A stretch of DNA of 64,000 nucleotides from positions 88,989 to 152,988 of the forward strand of contig NZ_JANHLK010000016.1 in the NCBI RefSeq assembly GCF_028682635.1. The letters run 5' to 3'. Numbering within the stretch: position 1 is the first letter of the stretch; the number at the start of each line of letters is the position of its first letter. A program made the position numbers and the translations under genes. Shown here one piece after another: positions 42,730 through 51,846 of this stretch. Under the pieces are notes generated by a model. It searched no databases. It had not been told where the DNA came from and saw only the letters and a list, made by a program, of their open reading frames with translations. The stretch comes from Pseudomonas putida (lineage in GTDB: Bacteria > Pseudomonadota > Gammaproteobacteria > Pseudomonadales > Pseudomonadaceae).

Positions 42730-44040
42730 TCAACGGTTGACGAGCTTTCCGGGAATTCTGAAGACCAGCAGGGCACCGAGGAACAGCGCGCTTGCCATCA
42801 CGTACATGCCGATCGTGGTGCTGTGGGTGGTGTCCTTGAGGAAACCCATCAGGTACGGCGAGACGAAGCCCGCCAGGTTGCCCCAGGAGTTGATCAGGGC
42901 AATGCCGGCGGCCGCAGCGGTGCCGCCGAGGAAGGCAGTCGGCAGGCTCCAGAACAGCGGCAGGGTGCTCATCGCCCCCATGGAACCGAGGGTCAGGCCG
43001 ATCATGGAAATCGTGAAGTTGTCGCTCCAGGTGGCGGAGATGAACAGGCCGATGCCGCCCAGCACCGCGGTCAGCGCCAGGTGCCAGCGACGCTCGCGCA
43101 ACCGGTCGGCGCTGCGCGACACCAGGATCATGGTCATGGCCGCGGCGGCATAAGGGATGGCGGTGAGCATGCCGACCTGCAATACATCACTGACACCGGC
43201 CTGGCGGATCAGCGTCGGCAGCCAGAAACCGACGGTGTAGAAGCCGGCGATCATGCAGAAATAGATGGCCGTCAGCAGCCAGATGCGCGGCTGCAGGAAT
43301 ACCTCTTTCAGGCTGTGGGTCTGGTGGCCTGCGGTTTCGGCGTCGATGCGGGTCTGCAGCAGGTGTTTCTCTTCGCTGGTCAGCCAGCTCGCTTTGGAGA
43401 TCCGGTCGCTGAGGCAGAAGATCACCAGGATGCCGACGGCGATCGAAGGCAGCCCTTCGAGGAAGAACAGCCATTGCCAGCCGGCAAACCCATGGTCACC
43501 GTTGAAGGCGCTCATGATCCAGCCGGACAGGGGCGCACCAATCAGCCCGGACAGCGGCACTGCCGTGGCGAACAGGGCATACATCTTGCCGCGGCGATGG
43601 GTCGGGAACCAGTAGGACAGATAGAGGATGACACCCGGGTAGAACCCGGCCTCGGCGATGCCCAGCAGGAAGCGCATGATGTAGAAGGACATGGGCGTGC
43701 TGACCAGGGCCATGGCCGAGGAAATGATGCCCCAGGTGATCATGATGCGCGCGATCCACAACCGCGCGCCGACCCGATGCAGGATCAGGTTGCTGGGAAT
43801 TTCCACGAGGAAGTAGGCAATGAAGAAGATCCCTGCGCCCAGGCCATAGACGGCTTCGGAAAATTGCAGATCGTCGGACATCTGCAGTTTGGCGAAACCC
43901 ACGTTCACCCGGTCCAGATAGGCGACGAGGTAGCACAGCAACAACAACGGCAGGATTCGCCACGCGACCTTGCGATACGCCAGGTCCTCGAAGCGATCGG
44001 CGGGCGCGATGGCACCGGTTTGAATCACTGATTCAGTCAT
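42730..44040 (-). CDS. MFS transporter, anion:cation symporter type
   Basis: 436-aa, 12-helix major facilitator protein of the ACS family (tartrate/phthalate permease-like): LLLLCYLVAYLDRVNVGFAKLQM near the N-terminus, GAGIFFIAYFLVEIPSNLILHRVGAR and FLLGIAEAGFYPGVILYLSYWFP. It is the first gene of the tetronate operon and presumably imports D-erythronate or a related four-carbon acid. A divergent GntR regulator starts 161 bp away. Confidence 0.92.
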   Translation of the reverse strand: MTESVIQTGAIAPADRFEDLAYRKVAWRILPLLLLCYLVAYLDRVNVGFAKLQMSDDLQFSEAVYGLGAGIFFIAYFLVEIPSNLILHRVGARLWIARIMITWGIISSAMALVSTPMSFYIMRFLLGIAEAGFYPGVILYLSYWFPTHRRGKMYALFATAVPLSGLIGAPLSGWIMSAFNGDHGFAGWQWLFFLEGLPSIAVGILVIFCLSDRISKASWLTSEEKHLLQTRIDAETAGHQTHSLKEVFLQPRIWLLTAIYFCMIAGFYTVGFWLPTLIRQAGVSDVLQVGMLTAIPYAAAAMTMILVSRSADRLRERRWHLALTAVLGGIGLFISATWSDNFTISMIGLTLGSMGAMSTLPLFWSLPTAFLGGTAAAAGIALINSWGNLAGFVSPYLMGFLKDTTHSTTIGMYVMASALFLGALLVFRIPGKLVNR

Positions 44041-44117
44041 GTGTTTCCCCCATCCTTATTTTTGTAGTGGGTGACGTTTTTTTATCGGAGTAACATGAAG
44101 GTCGGTTTTTTATCATA

Positions 44118-44143
44118 ATACGTCATACGAATTCAAGGCGTAT
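44118..44143. promoter_or_regulatory. Candidate GntR operator in the divergent tetronate promoter
   Basis: ATACG at 44118 and 44125 and the inverted CGTAT at 44139, in an AT-rich stretch between the transporter and the regulator. An inverted repeat here would suit a FadR-type dimer. Tentative. Confidence 0.35.
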
Positions 44144-44201
44144 AAGTCAGGGAGGACGACGGGTCTAAAATGCAGTACCGTTCACCGATTTGAGCCCAGA
44201 G

Positions 44202-44987
44202 ATGCCTATGCCCACTCCTGATAAATCCCCCTGTTCCGCCGAGGCGCTGGCCGTTCTGAAGGACTCCGCCAAGGGCACGCTGTCCGATCAGGTGACGGCG
44301 GCCCTGAAGGCCTATATCGCCAACGGCGAAGTGCTGCCGGGCGCTCGCCTGCCCACGGAACCCGTGCTGTCGGAGCGTTTCGGGGTCAGCAGGACGGTCA
44401 TCCGCGAGGCGATCTCGCGCCTCAAGTCTGCCGGTCTGGTCGAGGTCCGCCAGGGCAGCGGCACTGTCGTCAGCGAAGGCGCGCACATCAAGGCGTTTAC
44501 CATCGACCTGGATGTCAGCGGGTCGATCGAGGCGGTATTGCGGGTCACCGAGCTGCGCCGCGGTATCGAAGGGGAGGCGGCGGCCCTGGCGGCACAGCGG
44601 CATTCGCCGGCGCAGCTGGAGGCCATCCACCAGGCGCTGAAGGCCATCGATGCCGCCGAGCAGGCGGGGCGCGATGGCGTCGAGGAAGACCTGGGCTTCC
44701 ATCACTCCATTTCCAGGGCAACGGGCAATCCTCTGTACCCGTCACTGCACGAATTCATCGCGCAGTACATCAAGGAGGCGATCCGCATCACCCGCTCCAA
44801 CGAGGAACGCCGCCGCGACCTGGCCAAGACGGTGCGGGTCGAACACTTTGCCGTCTACGCAGCCATCGCCGCCCGCGACCCCGAAGGCGCACGCCATGCT
44901 GCGCTCAACCACATCAATAATGCGGTAGAGCGACTCAAGAGCGCCGATCCCGCGTTCTGGCAGAACCCGGGGGCGAGAACCTCGTAA
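44202..44987 (+). CDS. GntR/FadR-type regulator of the tetronate genes
   Basis: 261-aa GntR regulator. The winged helix (about 25-90) includes LSDQVTAALKAYIANGEVLPGARLPTEPVLSERFGVSRTVIREAISRLKSAGLVEVRQGSGTVV. The all-helical FCD ligand domain (about 105-250) has the metal-binding His in DLGFHHSISRATGN and VEHFAVYAAIAARD...HAALNHI. It is divergent from the tetronate operon and most likely represses it until a pathway intermediate binds. The start is uncertain: ATG 44202 or 44208, both with weak ribosome sites. Confidence 0.9.
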   Translation: MPMPTPDKSPCSAEALAVLKDSAKGTLSDQVTAALKAYIANGEVLPGARLPTEPVLSERFGVSRTVIREAISRLKSAGLVEVRQGSGTVVSEGAHIKAFTIDLDVSGSIEAVLRVTELRRGIEGEAAALAAQRHSPAQLEAIHQALKAIDAAEQAGRDGVEEDLGFHHSISRATGNPLYPSLHEFIAQYIKEAIRITRSNEERRRDLAKTVRVEHFAVYAAIAARDPEGARHAALNHINNAVERLKSADPAFWQNPGARTS

Positions 44988-45012
44988 CTCCGAGCGCGTT
45001 CACCGCGAACCT

Positions 45013-46582
45013 GTAGGAGCCGGCTTGCCAGCGAAGGCGTCTTCGAACATTGCGTTGACCTTTCGGGCCTCTTCGCTGGCAAGCCAGCTCCTACAATGGT
45101 TTGTGTTGGGCGTGGAGGCGTGTTCGCCGCGGACCTGTAGGAGCCGGCTTGCCGGCGAAGGCGTCTTCGAACATTGCGTTGATCTTTTGGGCCTCTTCGC
45201 TGGCAAGCCAGCTTCTACAATGGTTTGTGTTGGGCGTGGAGGCGTGTTCGCCGCGGACCTGTAGGAGCCGGCTTGCCGGCGAAGGCGGCCTTGAATAGGG
45301 CGGTGATCTTTTGGGCCTCTTCGCTGGCAAGCCAGCTCCTACAATGGTTTGTGTTGGGCATGGAGGCGTGTTCGCCGCGGACCTGTAGGAGCCGGCTTGC
45401 CGGCGATGGCGGCCTTGAATGTTGCGGTGATCTTTTGGGCCTCTTCGCTGGCAAGCCAGTTCATACAATGGTTTGTGTTGGGCGTGGAGGCGCGGTCGCC
45501 GCGGACCTGTAGGAGCCGGCTTGCCGGCGAAGGCGTCTTCGAACATTGCGTTGACCTTTCGGGCCTCTTCGCTGGCAAGCCAGCTCCTACAATGTTTTGT
45601 GTTGGGCGTGGAGGCGCGGTCGCCGCGGACCTGTAGGAGCCGGCTTGCCGGCGAAGGCGGTCTTGAATAGTGCGGTGATCTTTTGGGCCTCTTCGCTGGC
45701 AAGCCAGCTTCTACAATGGTTTGTGTTGGGCGTGGAAGTGCGGTCGCCGCGAACCTGTACGAGCCGGCTTGCCGGCGATGGCGGCCTTGAATGTTGCGGT
45801 GATCTTTTGGGCCTCTTCGCTGGCAAGCCAGCTCCTACAATGGTTTGTGTTGGGCGTGGAGGCGTGTTCGCCGCGGACCTGTAGGAGCCGGCTTGCCGGC
45901 GATGGCGGCCTTGAATGTTGCGGTGATCTTTTGGGCCTCTTCGCTGGCAAGCCAGCTCCTACAATGTTTTGTGTTGGGCGTGGAGGCGCGGTCGCCGCGG
46001 ACCTGTAGGAGCCGGCTTGCCGGCGAAGGCGGTCTTGAATAGTGCGGTGATCTTTTGGGCCTCTTCGCTGGCAAGCCAGCTCCTACAATGGTTTGTGTTG
46101 GGCGTGGAGGCGTGGGCAACGCGGACCTGTAGGAGCCGGCTTGCCGGCGATGGTGGCCTTGAATGTTGCGGTGATCTTTTGGGCCTCTTCGCTGGCAAGC
46201 CAGCTCCTACAATGTTTTGTGTTGGGCGTGGAGGCGTGTTCGCCGCAGACCTGTACGAGCCGGCTTGCCGGCGAAGGCGTCTTCGAATAGTGCGGTGATC
46301 TTTTGGGCCTCTTCGCTGGCAAGCCAGTTCATACAATGGTTTGTGTTGGGCGTGGAGGCGTGTTCGCCGCGGACCTGTAGGAGCCGGCTTGCCGGCGATG
46401 GTGGCCTTGAATGTTGCGGTGATCTTTTGGGCCTCTTCGCTGGCAAGCCAGCTCCTACAATGAATTTTGTTGGGCGTGGAGGCGTGGGCACCGCGGACCT
46501 GTAGGAGCCCGGCTTGCCGGCGAAGGCGGCCTCGAATATTGCGTTGGCCTTTCGGGCCTCTTCGCTGGCAAGCCAGCTCCTA
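45013..46582. repeat. REP tandem array 4: 13 units of 124 bp
   Basis: The head GTAGGAGCCGGCTTGCCGGC (GTACGAGCC in two units; GCC[C]GGC in the last) recurs at 45013, 45137, 45261, 45385, 45509, 45633, 45757, 45881, 46005, 46129, 46253, 46377 and 46501, an exact 124-bp step. Inner sequence alternates between aaggcgtcttcgaacattgcg and atggcggccttgaatgttgcg. Spacer: aatggtttgtgttgggcgtggaggcg...gcggacct. It fills the gap between the GntR gene and the TonB receptor gene. Confidence 0.95.
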
Positions 46583-46607
46583 CAGTGATTTGTGTTGAAC
46601 ATCGGCC

Positions 46608-48734
46608 TCACAGCAGACTCCACGACACCCCGACATACACCGCCATGCCCTCTCCGGGAGTCGACCGCGCCGCGTCCAGCCCCTTGTCGTCGTAGCCCGG
46701 CGTGACGGTGGCGGCGTAGTGCTTGTCGGTGAGGTTGCGCATGTCCACCCACGTCTGCCAGTCACCCTTGGGCGCGTTGTAGCCCAGGGTCGCGCCGAAC
46801 AGCGCGTAGGGATCGGCGTAGTAGCTGTTGGCGTAATCGACCGCCACCTTGGATACCCATTGTGTGTTGAGCGCGGCGAAGAAGCCCTGGGGCCAGTCGT
46901 AGCGCAGTTCGCCCTGGTAGTAGTGCATCGGCAGTCCCGGCAGGCGGTTGTCGCCGAAGCGTTCGTCGTCGCGGTAGTGGAAGTCGCTGAAGGTATAGCT
47001 CTGGCGCAGGCTCAGTTCACCGCCGTCACCGCCCGACCACAGGTTGCTCAGCAGGCTGGCTTCCACGCCCTGGTGCACGGTCGGACTGGCGTTGAGCTCG
47101 TAGGGCGTGGTGGCGTTGGCGTCCGGCAACACCGAGAGCAACTCGTGGCGCACCTGGGCGTAGTACCAGGCCAGGCTCCATTGGCCCATCGCGCTGTCGC
47201 CGCGACCGCCGAGCTCCAGGGTGGTCGCGGTCTGGTTCTGCAGCTCGATCGGATCGCGCTGGGTGCCGGTGGCGGGGCCGCTGCCGGCCGGGAAGCGAAC
47301 GTTGGAGCTGTAGATCAGCGACCAGGGATGCGGCGCCTCGACCGAGCGGCTGAGGTTGCCGAACAGTTGCAGGTCGGGGGTCAGTTGGTAGCGCAGGCCC
47401 AGGCGCGGGGCGTAGTCCCAGTCGCCCATACTGGTCTTGCCACCGCTTTGCGGGTAAGTCACCGCGCTTTCCCGGCGGGTGTAGATGGCCGCCAGGCCAG
47501 TGGTCAGCCACAGGTCGTCGGCGATTTCCAGGTCATTGCCCACGTGCAGGACGCTGTCCGAACCCTGATAGGTGAAGTTGCGCATGGCCGTGCCCGGCGC
47601 ATAACCGGCAGTGTTGCCGCTGGGGATGCGTACTTCTTCACTGGCACCGGCGTTGGGCAGGTGCTTGGTCACGCGCAGGCCCAGGGTGCTTTGGCTCTGC
47701 AGGCCCCAGAGGGTGTCGCGACGCTTGTAGTCGAAGGTGCCGCTGACATCGGTGTACGCCACTTTCAGGCGGTTGGGACCCTCGCGCAGGTCCATGGGGT
47801 AGTCATGGTAGGCAAGGCCGGCCTGGATGCTCGAATCGTCGTCGATGTAGTAGGTGGTCTTGTTGCCGATAAAGGTGCTGCCCGGCTGTTCGCGGCGATC
47901 GTCGCGCGCCACGTAGGCGGGGTTGGCCGCCCGCGGGTCGTGCTCGATGGAGTGCTTGGTGACCCGGCCGGCGAGGTCGTTGTCGGTCTGGCGATAGCGC
48001 AGGTAGAAGCGCGTTTCCAGGTTCGGGTTGAAGCGATAGCCGAAGTTGGCGATGACGCCCTGGCTGTCGCTGGCGGTGTGATCCTGATAGCCGTCCGCGC
48101 GTGCATCGGTCAGGGCCATGTAGTAGTCGAAGTCGCCCAGCACCTGCCCGGAACTGACCTGGCGCTGCTGATAGCCGTGGCTACCCGCCGCGTAGCGCAC
48201 CTGTAGCTTGGGTGCGTTGTAGCCGGTGTGGCTGACGTAGTCGATGGCCCCGCCCAGGGCCAGGGCGCCGCGGTCGAATCCGTTGGCGCCGCGCAGCACC
48301 TCGACATGGTCAAGCCACAGCGGCTCCAGCAGTTCATAGGGCGTGCCGCCAGGGCCGGTCAGCGGCAGACCGTCAAGCATGGCGTACAGGCCCGAGGCAT
48401 GGGCGCCCGGCGCACGGTTGATCCCCGATCCGCGGATCGAGATCTTCACCCCTTCGTTGCCCGCCGACTGGGCATAGACACCTGGCTGATAGGCCAGCAC
48501 ATCCTGATTGCTCGCCACCCGGCCCTGCAATGGGCGGCGCATGTCGACTACGTTGGTGCCGCCGGGCACCTGTTCGAGTCGGGCCCTGGCGTCTTCGATC
48601 CCCTGGTCTTCGTCACTCTGGTCCTCGGCCCCGATCAGCACTTGCCCCAGCTCCAGGCCTTGGGCCTCGGCTATCGCCGGACAGACGAGGGCCAGGCCGA
48701 GCAACGCGGCGGACAGGGAATGGGGCGAGGGCAT
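46608..48734 (-). CDS. TonB-dependent outer membrane receptor
   Basis: 708-aa outer membrane receptor. Signal peptide about 1-24 (ALVCPAIAEA), plug domain about 50-170 (VDMRRPLQGRVASNQDVLAYQPGVYAQ...ISIRGSGINRAPGAH...VEVLRGANGFDRGALALGGAIDYVS) and a beta-barrel to the end, with DMRNLTDKHYAATVTPGYD near the C-terminus. It ends SWSLL rather than with the common aromatic residue. ATG 48734 has GGAG 8 bp upstream. It resembles siderophore or other iron-chelate receptors (FecA-like), but no regulator pair or iron box was recognised upstream. Ligand unknown. Confidence 0.92.
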   Translation of the reverse strand: MPSPHSLSAALLGLALVCPAIAEAQGLELGQVLIGAEDQSDEDQGIEDARARLEQVPGGTNVVDMRRPLQGRVASNQDVLAYQPGVYAQSAGNEGVKISIRGSGINRAPGAHASGLYAMLDGLPLTGPGGTPYELLEPLWLDHVEVLRGANGFDRGALALGGAIDYVSHTGYNAPKLQVRYAAGSHGYQQRQVSSGQVLGDFDYYMALTDARADGYQDHTASDSQGVIANFGYRFNPNLETRFYLRYRQTDNDLAGRVTKHSIEHDPRAANPAYVARDDRREQPGSTFIGNKTTYYIDDDSSIQAGLAYHDYPMDLREGPNRLKVAYTDVSGTFDYKRRDTLWGLQSQSTLGLRVTKHLPNAGASEEVRIPSGNTAGYAPGTAMRNFTYQGSDSVLHVGNDLEIADDLWLTTGLAAIYTRRESAVTYPQSGGKTSMGDWDYAPRLGLRYQLTPDLQLFGNLSRSVEAPHPWSLIYSSNVRFPAGSGPATGTQRDPIELQNQTATTLELGGRGDSAMGQWSLAWYYAQVRHELLSVLPDANATTPYELNASPTVHQGVEASLLSNLWSGGDGGELSLRQSYTFSDFHYRDDERFGDNRLPGLPMHYYQGELRYDWPQGFFAALNTQWVSKVAVDYANSYYADPYALFGATLGYNAPKGDWQTWVDMRNLTDKHYAATVTPGYDDKGLDAARSTPGEGMAVYVGVSWSLL

Positions 48735-48866
48735 TGAGAAAACTCCGGACAGGGGGAAACGGGCAGTGAAGTCTGCGACGTATGAAAGGACGAAGGGAGC
48801 ACATGGGGATTTTGTTATTTTGTCGGGGGGATCGGCAGGGGCGAGCTTGCCGTGAAATTGCGACCG

Positions 48867-48990
48867 CCAGCAAGCCGGTTCCTACAGATGTGCATATTGC
48901 CATGCATTCAACATGGCCCCACAAATCCTGTAGGAACTGGCCAGCGATGGCTGCCTGACAGCCGCTCCATCTCTCGCGGCTGCTCCTACA
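48867..48990. repeat. Degenerate REP unit related to array 3
   Basis: gccggttcctacagatgtgcatattgccatgcattcaacatggccccacaaatcctgtaggaactgg closely follows the array 3 spacer, and the following gatggctgcctgacagccgctccatctctcgcgg matches the left flank of that array. The final CTACAG supplies the stop of the permease gene (48986-48988). Confidence 0.8.
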
Positions 48991-50548
48991 GTGTTTTGCG
49001 GTTCAACGCCGCTTCCGCCGCGGCAATTTCAGCCTGGCGCTTGACGATCACGTCGCCCACCGGCGGGCCCTGGAAGCGGCGTGCTTCAAAGCCGAACCAG
49101 ACGATGGCCGTCAGCACCAGGAAGCCGATGGTGATGTACAACGCCCAGTCGTTCGGTGGCTGGATGCCGATGACGAAGATGATCACCATCGACAGCACCG
49201 AGAGCAGGGCAAACACCGTGTACCAGAAGCGCCCGATGTTCCACGGTCCCATGGTTGGCCACTTCGAGGTCCCGTAGGCAAACAGGCCCAGCACGATGGG
49301 AATGATGAAGGAGAAGAACAGGAAGATCACCGTGCAGGACACCACGATGGTGTAGACCGGAGTCTCGCCGACCGAGATCACCGATGAGCCCCAGTCGAAC
49401 AGGACCGCGAGGGTAGCGCCGGTCCAGATCGCCGCCACCGGGCTGCGAAAGGTCGGCGAGACCGAGGACAGGGCTTTCGAGAAGGGCAGGCCGCCGTCAC
49501 GGGAAAACGCGAAGATCATGCGCGAAACCGAGGTGACAGTGGCCAACCCGCACAGCACCTGGGAGATGAAAATCGCCACGTACAGCGCGTCCTTGAGCAG
49601 CGGATTGACCTGGGTGTTCATCGCCCAGAAGAACACGTTCCAGCCTTGCTTGGCCGCCTCGTCCATGCTCGGCAGCATCAGCACGAAGGCGCTGAGCATC
49701 ACCCAGCCGAACAGCAGCGACCAGGCCACCGACATGACCATGCCCCGAGGCACCGACATGGCGGCATTGCGGGTTTCCTCGGAGGTGTGCGCGGAAGCGT
49801 CATAGCCGGTGATGGTGTAGATCGGCAGCAGCAGGCCGAGCATGAAGATCCAGCCGTTGGACACCTGTGGCCAGACGCTGCCGCCGGCCTCGCCGGAATA
49901 GTTGCCGAAGGTCACCAGCCGGGAGAACTCGAAACTGGGGGCCGAGATCAGGCAGACGATGGTCAGCGCCAGTGCGGTGGCGAAAATCAGGTAGCCGGAA
50001 AAATCCGTGAGCCTGGCGGTCAGGCCGATGCCCAGGTGATTGCACAGGGCCTGGAGCCCGGTGAGGATGGCGAGGAAGATCACCCGGGTGGTGGTGGTGT
50101 CCTCCATGCCCAGTGTCGGGCCGAAGGCGCCGAAGAAAAAGTAGTAGGTGCCGACGTTGATCGCACCGAGCACCGTGACCAGCCCCAGCAGGTTGAACCA
50201 GGCTGTGAGCCAGCCGGTGAAACGGTTGCCGAGGATCGAACCCCAGTGATACAGGCCGCCAGCGGTGGGGTAGGCCGAGGAAATCTGCGCCATGGCCAGG
50301 GCGAACACCCCGGAAATCAGGCAACCGATCGGCCAGCCGATGCCGATCGCGGCACCACCGGCGCCCGAGGTGCCCTGGGCCAGTGAGTTGATGCCGCCGG
50401 AGAGGATGCAGATGATCGAAAAGGAAATCGCGAAGTTGGAGAAAACCCCCATTCGTCGCGACAACTGCTGGGCATAGCCCATGCTGTGCAGCACCTTGAC
50501 GTCATCGTCGTGCGGCGTGTCGGTGCCGGGCTGGCTTGCTGGGTTCAT
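48986..50548 (-). CDS. APC-family amino acid/amine permease
   Basis: 520-aa permease with about 12 helices. SNFAISFSIICILSGGINSLAQG near residues 25-50 and YPTAGGLYHWGSILG are typical of the APC (ACT/GABA-permease-like) group. ATG 50548 was chosen for AAGGGG 9 bp upstream. It is the last gene of a same-strand set (synthetase-like, aldehyde dehydrogenase, alcohol dehydrogenase, permease), separated from the alcohol dehydrogenase by a 134-bp gap with a hairpin. It is inferred to import the amine or amino alcohol handled by these enzymes. The stop codon comes from a REP element. Confidence 0.88.
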   Translation of the reverse strand: MNPASQPGTDTPHDDDVKVLHSMGYAQQLSRRMGVFSNFAISFSIICILSGGINSLAQGTSGAGGAAIGIGWPIGCLISGVFALAMAQISSAYPTAGGLYHWGSILGNRFTGWLTAWFNLLGLVTVLGAINVGTYYFFFGAFGPTLGMEDTTTTRVIFLAILTGLQALCNHLGIGLTARLTDFSGYLIFATALALTIVCLISAPSFEFSRLVTFGNYSGEAGGSVWPQVSNGWIFMLGLLLPIYTITGYDASAHTSEETRNAAMSVPRGMVMSVAWSLLFGWVMLSAFVLMLPSMDEAAKQGWNVFFWAMNTQVNPLLKDALYVAIFISQVLCGLATVTSVSRMIFAFSRDGGLPFSKALSSVSPTFRSPVAAIWTGATLAVLFDWGSSVISVGETPVYTIVVSCTVIFLFFSFIIPIVLGLFAYGTSKWPTMGPWNIGRFWYTVFALLSVLSMVIIFVIGIQPPNDWALYITIGFLVLTAIVWFGFEARRFQGPPVGDVIVKRQAEIAAAEAALNRKTL

Positions 50549-50580
50549 GCTGGTGTGCCCCTTCAGGTTTTGATACGCAG

Positions 50581-50600
50581 CCATCCGGGTCTCCGGATGG
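50581..50600 (-). terminator. Hairpin between alcohol dehydrogenase and permease genes
   Basis: Perfect palindrome CCATCCGG-GTCT-CCGGATGG, 33 bp before the permease ATG. No T-run; it could partly end the upstream message or mark an RNA-processing point. Confidence 0.45.
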
Positions 50601-50682
50601 GTTGGCTTTCAACCCCTTGTCGTACTGCTCCTGTTTACAACCGCTAACCTGTTGCTGTTTCGATCATGGACCCTCGATCGAG

Positions 50683-51843
50683 TCAGAGTCGGCCGTGGAA
50701 AGCCGCCTGGAAAATTTCCGTCACGCCGGCCTTTGTCAACGGCAGCGGGTTGCCGCCGGCACTGGGGTCGACTATCGCCATGTCCGCGATCAGGTCAGCC
50801 TGCTGGTCATCCACTCCCAACTCGAACAGCGTATGCGGCACAGCAATGTCCTTGCGCAATTTGAGGACGAAGGCCAGGAAACTGTCGAAGCCCGGGGAGG
50901 GCAGGTGCAGATACGCGGCCAGCCGCGTGATGCGTTCCTCGATGGCCGGACGATTGAACTTCAGCACGTAGGGCATCAGGGTGGCGTTGGTCATGCCGTG
51001 GTGGGTGTCGTACAGCGCGCCGATCGGATGCGCGAGGGCGTGCATCCCGCCCAGGCCTTTCTGGAAAGCAGTGGCGCCCATCGCCGCCGCCGCCAGCATT
51101 TGCCCGCGCGCATCGAGGTCCGAAGGGGTGTGGACGGCGCGCACCAGGGCATTGCTCACCAGGCGCATGCCTTCGACGGCGATGCCATCGGCCATGGGGT
51201 GAAATCCCGGGGCACAGTACGACTCCAGGCAGTGCGCCAACGCGTCCATGCCCGTGCCAGCGGTGACTTTGGCCGGCATGCCGACGGTCAGGGCCGGGTC
51301 GCTGATGACCACTCGCGGCATCATTTTCGGGTGGAAGATAATGCGTTTGGTGTGGGTGCGATCGTCGATGATCACCGCCGCACGGCCCACTTCGGAGCCC
51401 GTACCCGCGGTGGTCGGCACCGCGATGATCGGGGCGATGCTGCTTTCATCGGCGCGGGTCCAGTAGTCGCCGATGTCTTCGAAATCCCAGACCGGACGGG
51501 TCTGGCCACTCATGAAGGCGATGAGCTTGCCCATGTCCAGGCCGCTGCCACCGCCAAAGGCCACCACGCCATCGTGGTTGCCCGCACGCCAGGCCTCGAG
51601 CCCGCCCGCCAGGTTGGCTTCGACCGGATTGGGCTTGAGGTCGCAGAACAACGCAGCACCCAGCCCCGCGTTACGTAAAGCGTCCAGAGCAGCCGTAGTG
51701 ATCGACGCACGCCCCAGGCCACTGTCGGTGACCAGCAGCGGGCGCTGGATACCCTGGCTGCGACAGGTATCGGCCAGTTCCGCGATGCGGCCGACACCGA
51801 AGCGGATGCTCGTGGGGTAGTTCCAGTTTCCAGTCAGGCTCAT
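50683..51843 (-). CDS. Iron-containing alcohol dehydrogenase
   Basis: 386-aa group III alcohol dehydrogenase. NAD-site VVAFGGGSGLDMGKLIAFM (about 93-111) and metal-binding GMDALAHCLESYCAPGFHPMADG...GMHALAHPIGALYDTHHGMTNATLMPYVL (Asp and three His). It oxidises a primary alcohol to an aldehyde. The stop of the upstream aldehyde dehydrogenase... order: this gene follows the aldehyde dehydrogenase gene, whose stop at 51847 lies 3 bp before this ATG, so they are co-translated. Substrate inferred from context (an amino alcohol or its gamma-glutamyl amide), not proven. Confidence 0.92.
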   Translation of the reverse strand: MSLTGNWNYPTSIRFGVGRIAELADTCRSQGIQRPLLVTDSGLGRASITTAALDALRNAGLGAALFCDLKPNPVEANLAGGLEAWRAGNHDGVVAFGGGSGLDMGKLIAFMSGQTRPVWDFEDIGDYWTRADESSIAPIIAVPTTAGTGSEVGRAAVIIDDRTHTKRIIFHPKMMPRVVISDPALTVGMPAKVTAGTGMDALAHCLESYCAPGFHPMADGIAVEGMRLVSNALVRAVHTPSDLDARGQMLAAAAMGATAFQKGLGGMHALAHPIGALYDTHHGMTNATLMPYVLKFNRPAIEERITRLAAYLHLPSPGFDSFLAFVLKLRKDIAVPHTLFELGVDDQQADLIADMAIVDPSAGGNPLPLTKAGVTEIFQAAFHGRL

Positions 51844-51846
51844 GGC

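Noticed and set aside
42013..44031. A 672-codon plus-strand frame across the tetronate transporter and denD
   Set aside because: It is antisense to two recognised genes, and its composition (Gln, His, Arg and Gly-rich) is that of a shadow.
45091..45702. Repetitive frames in the 124-bp, 112-bp and 113-bp arrays
   Set aside because: They are translations of REP heads and spacers (LASEEA, GLPAK, ASQLLQ motifs on either strand), not proteins.
48735..48866. An iron (Fur) box upstream of the TonB receptor
   Set aside because: There is an AT-rich patch (ttttgttattttgtc), but it does not fit the GATAAT-type inverted hexamers.
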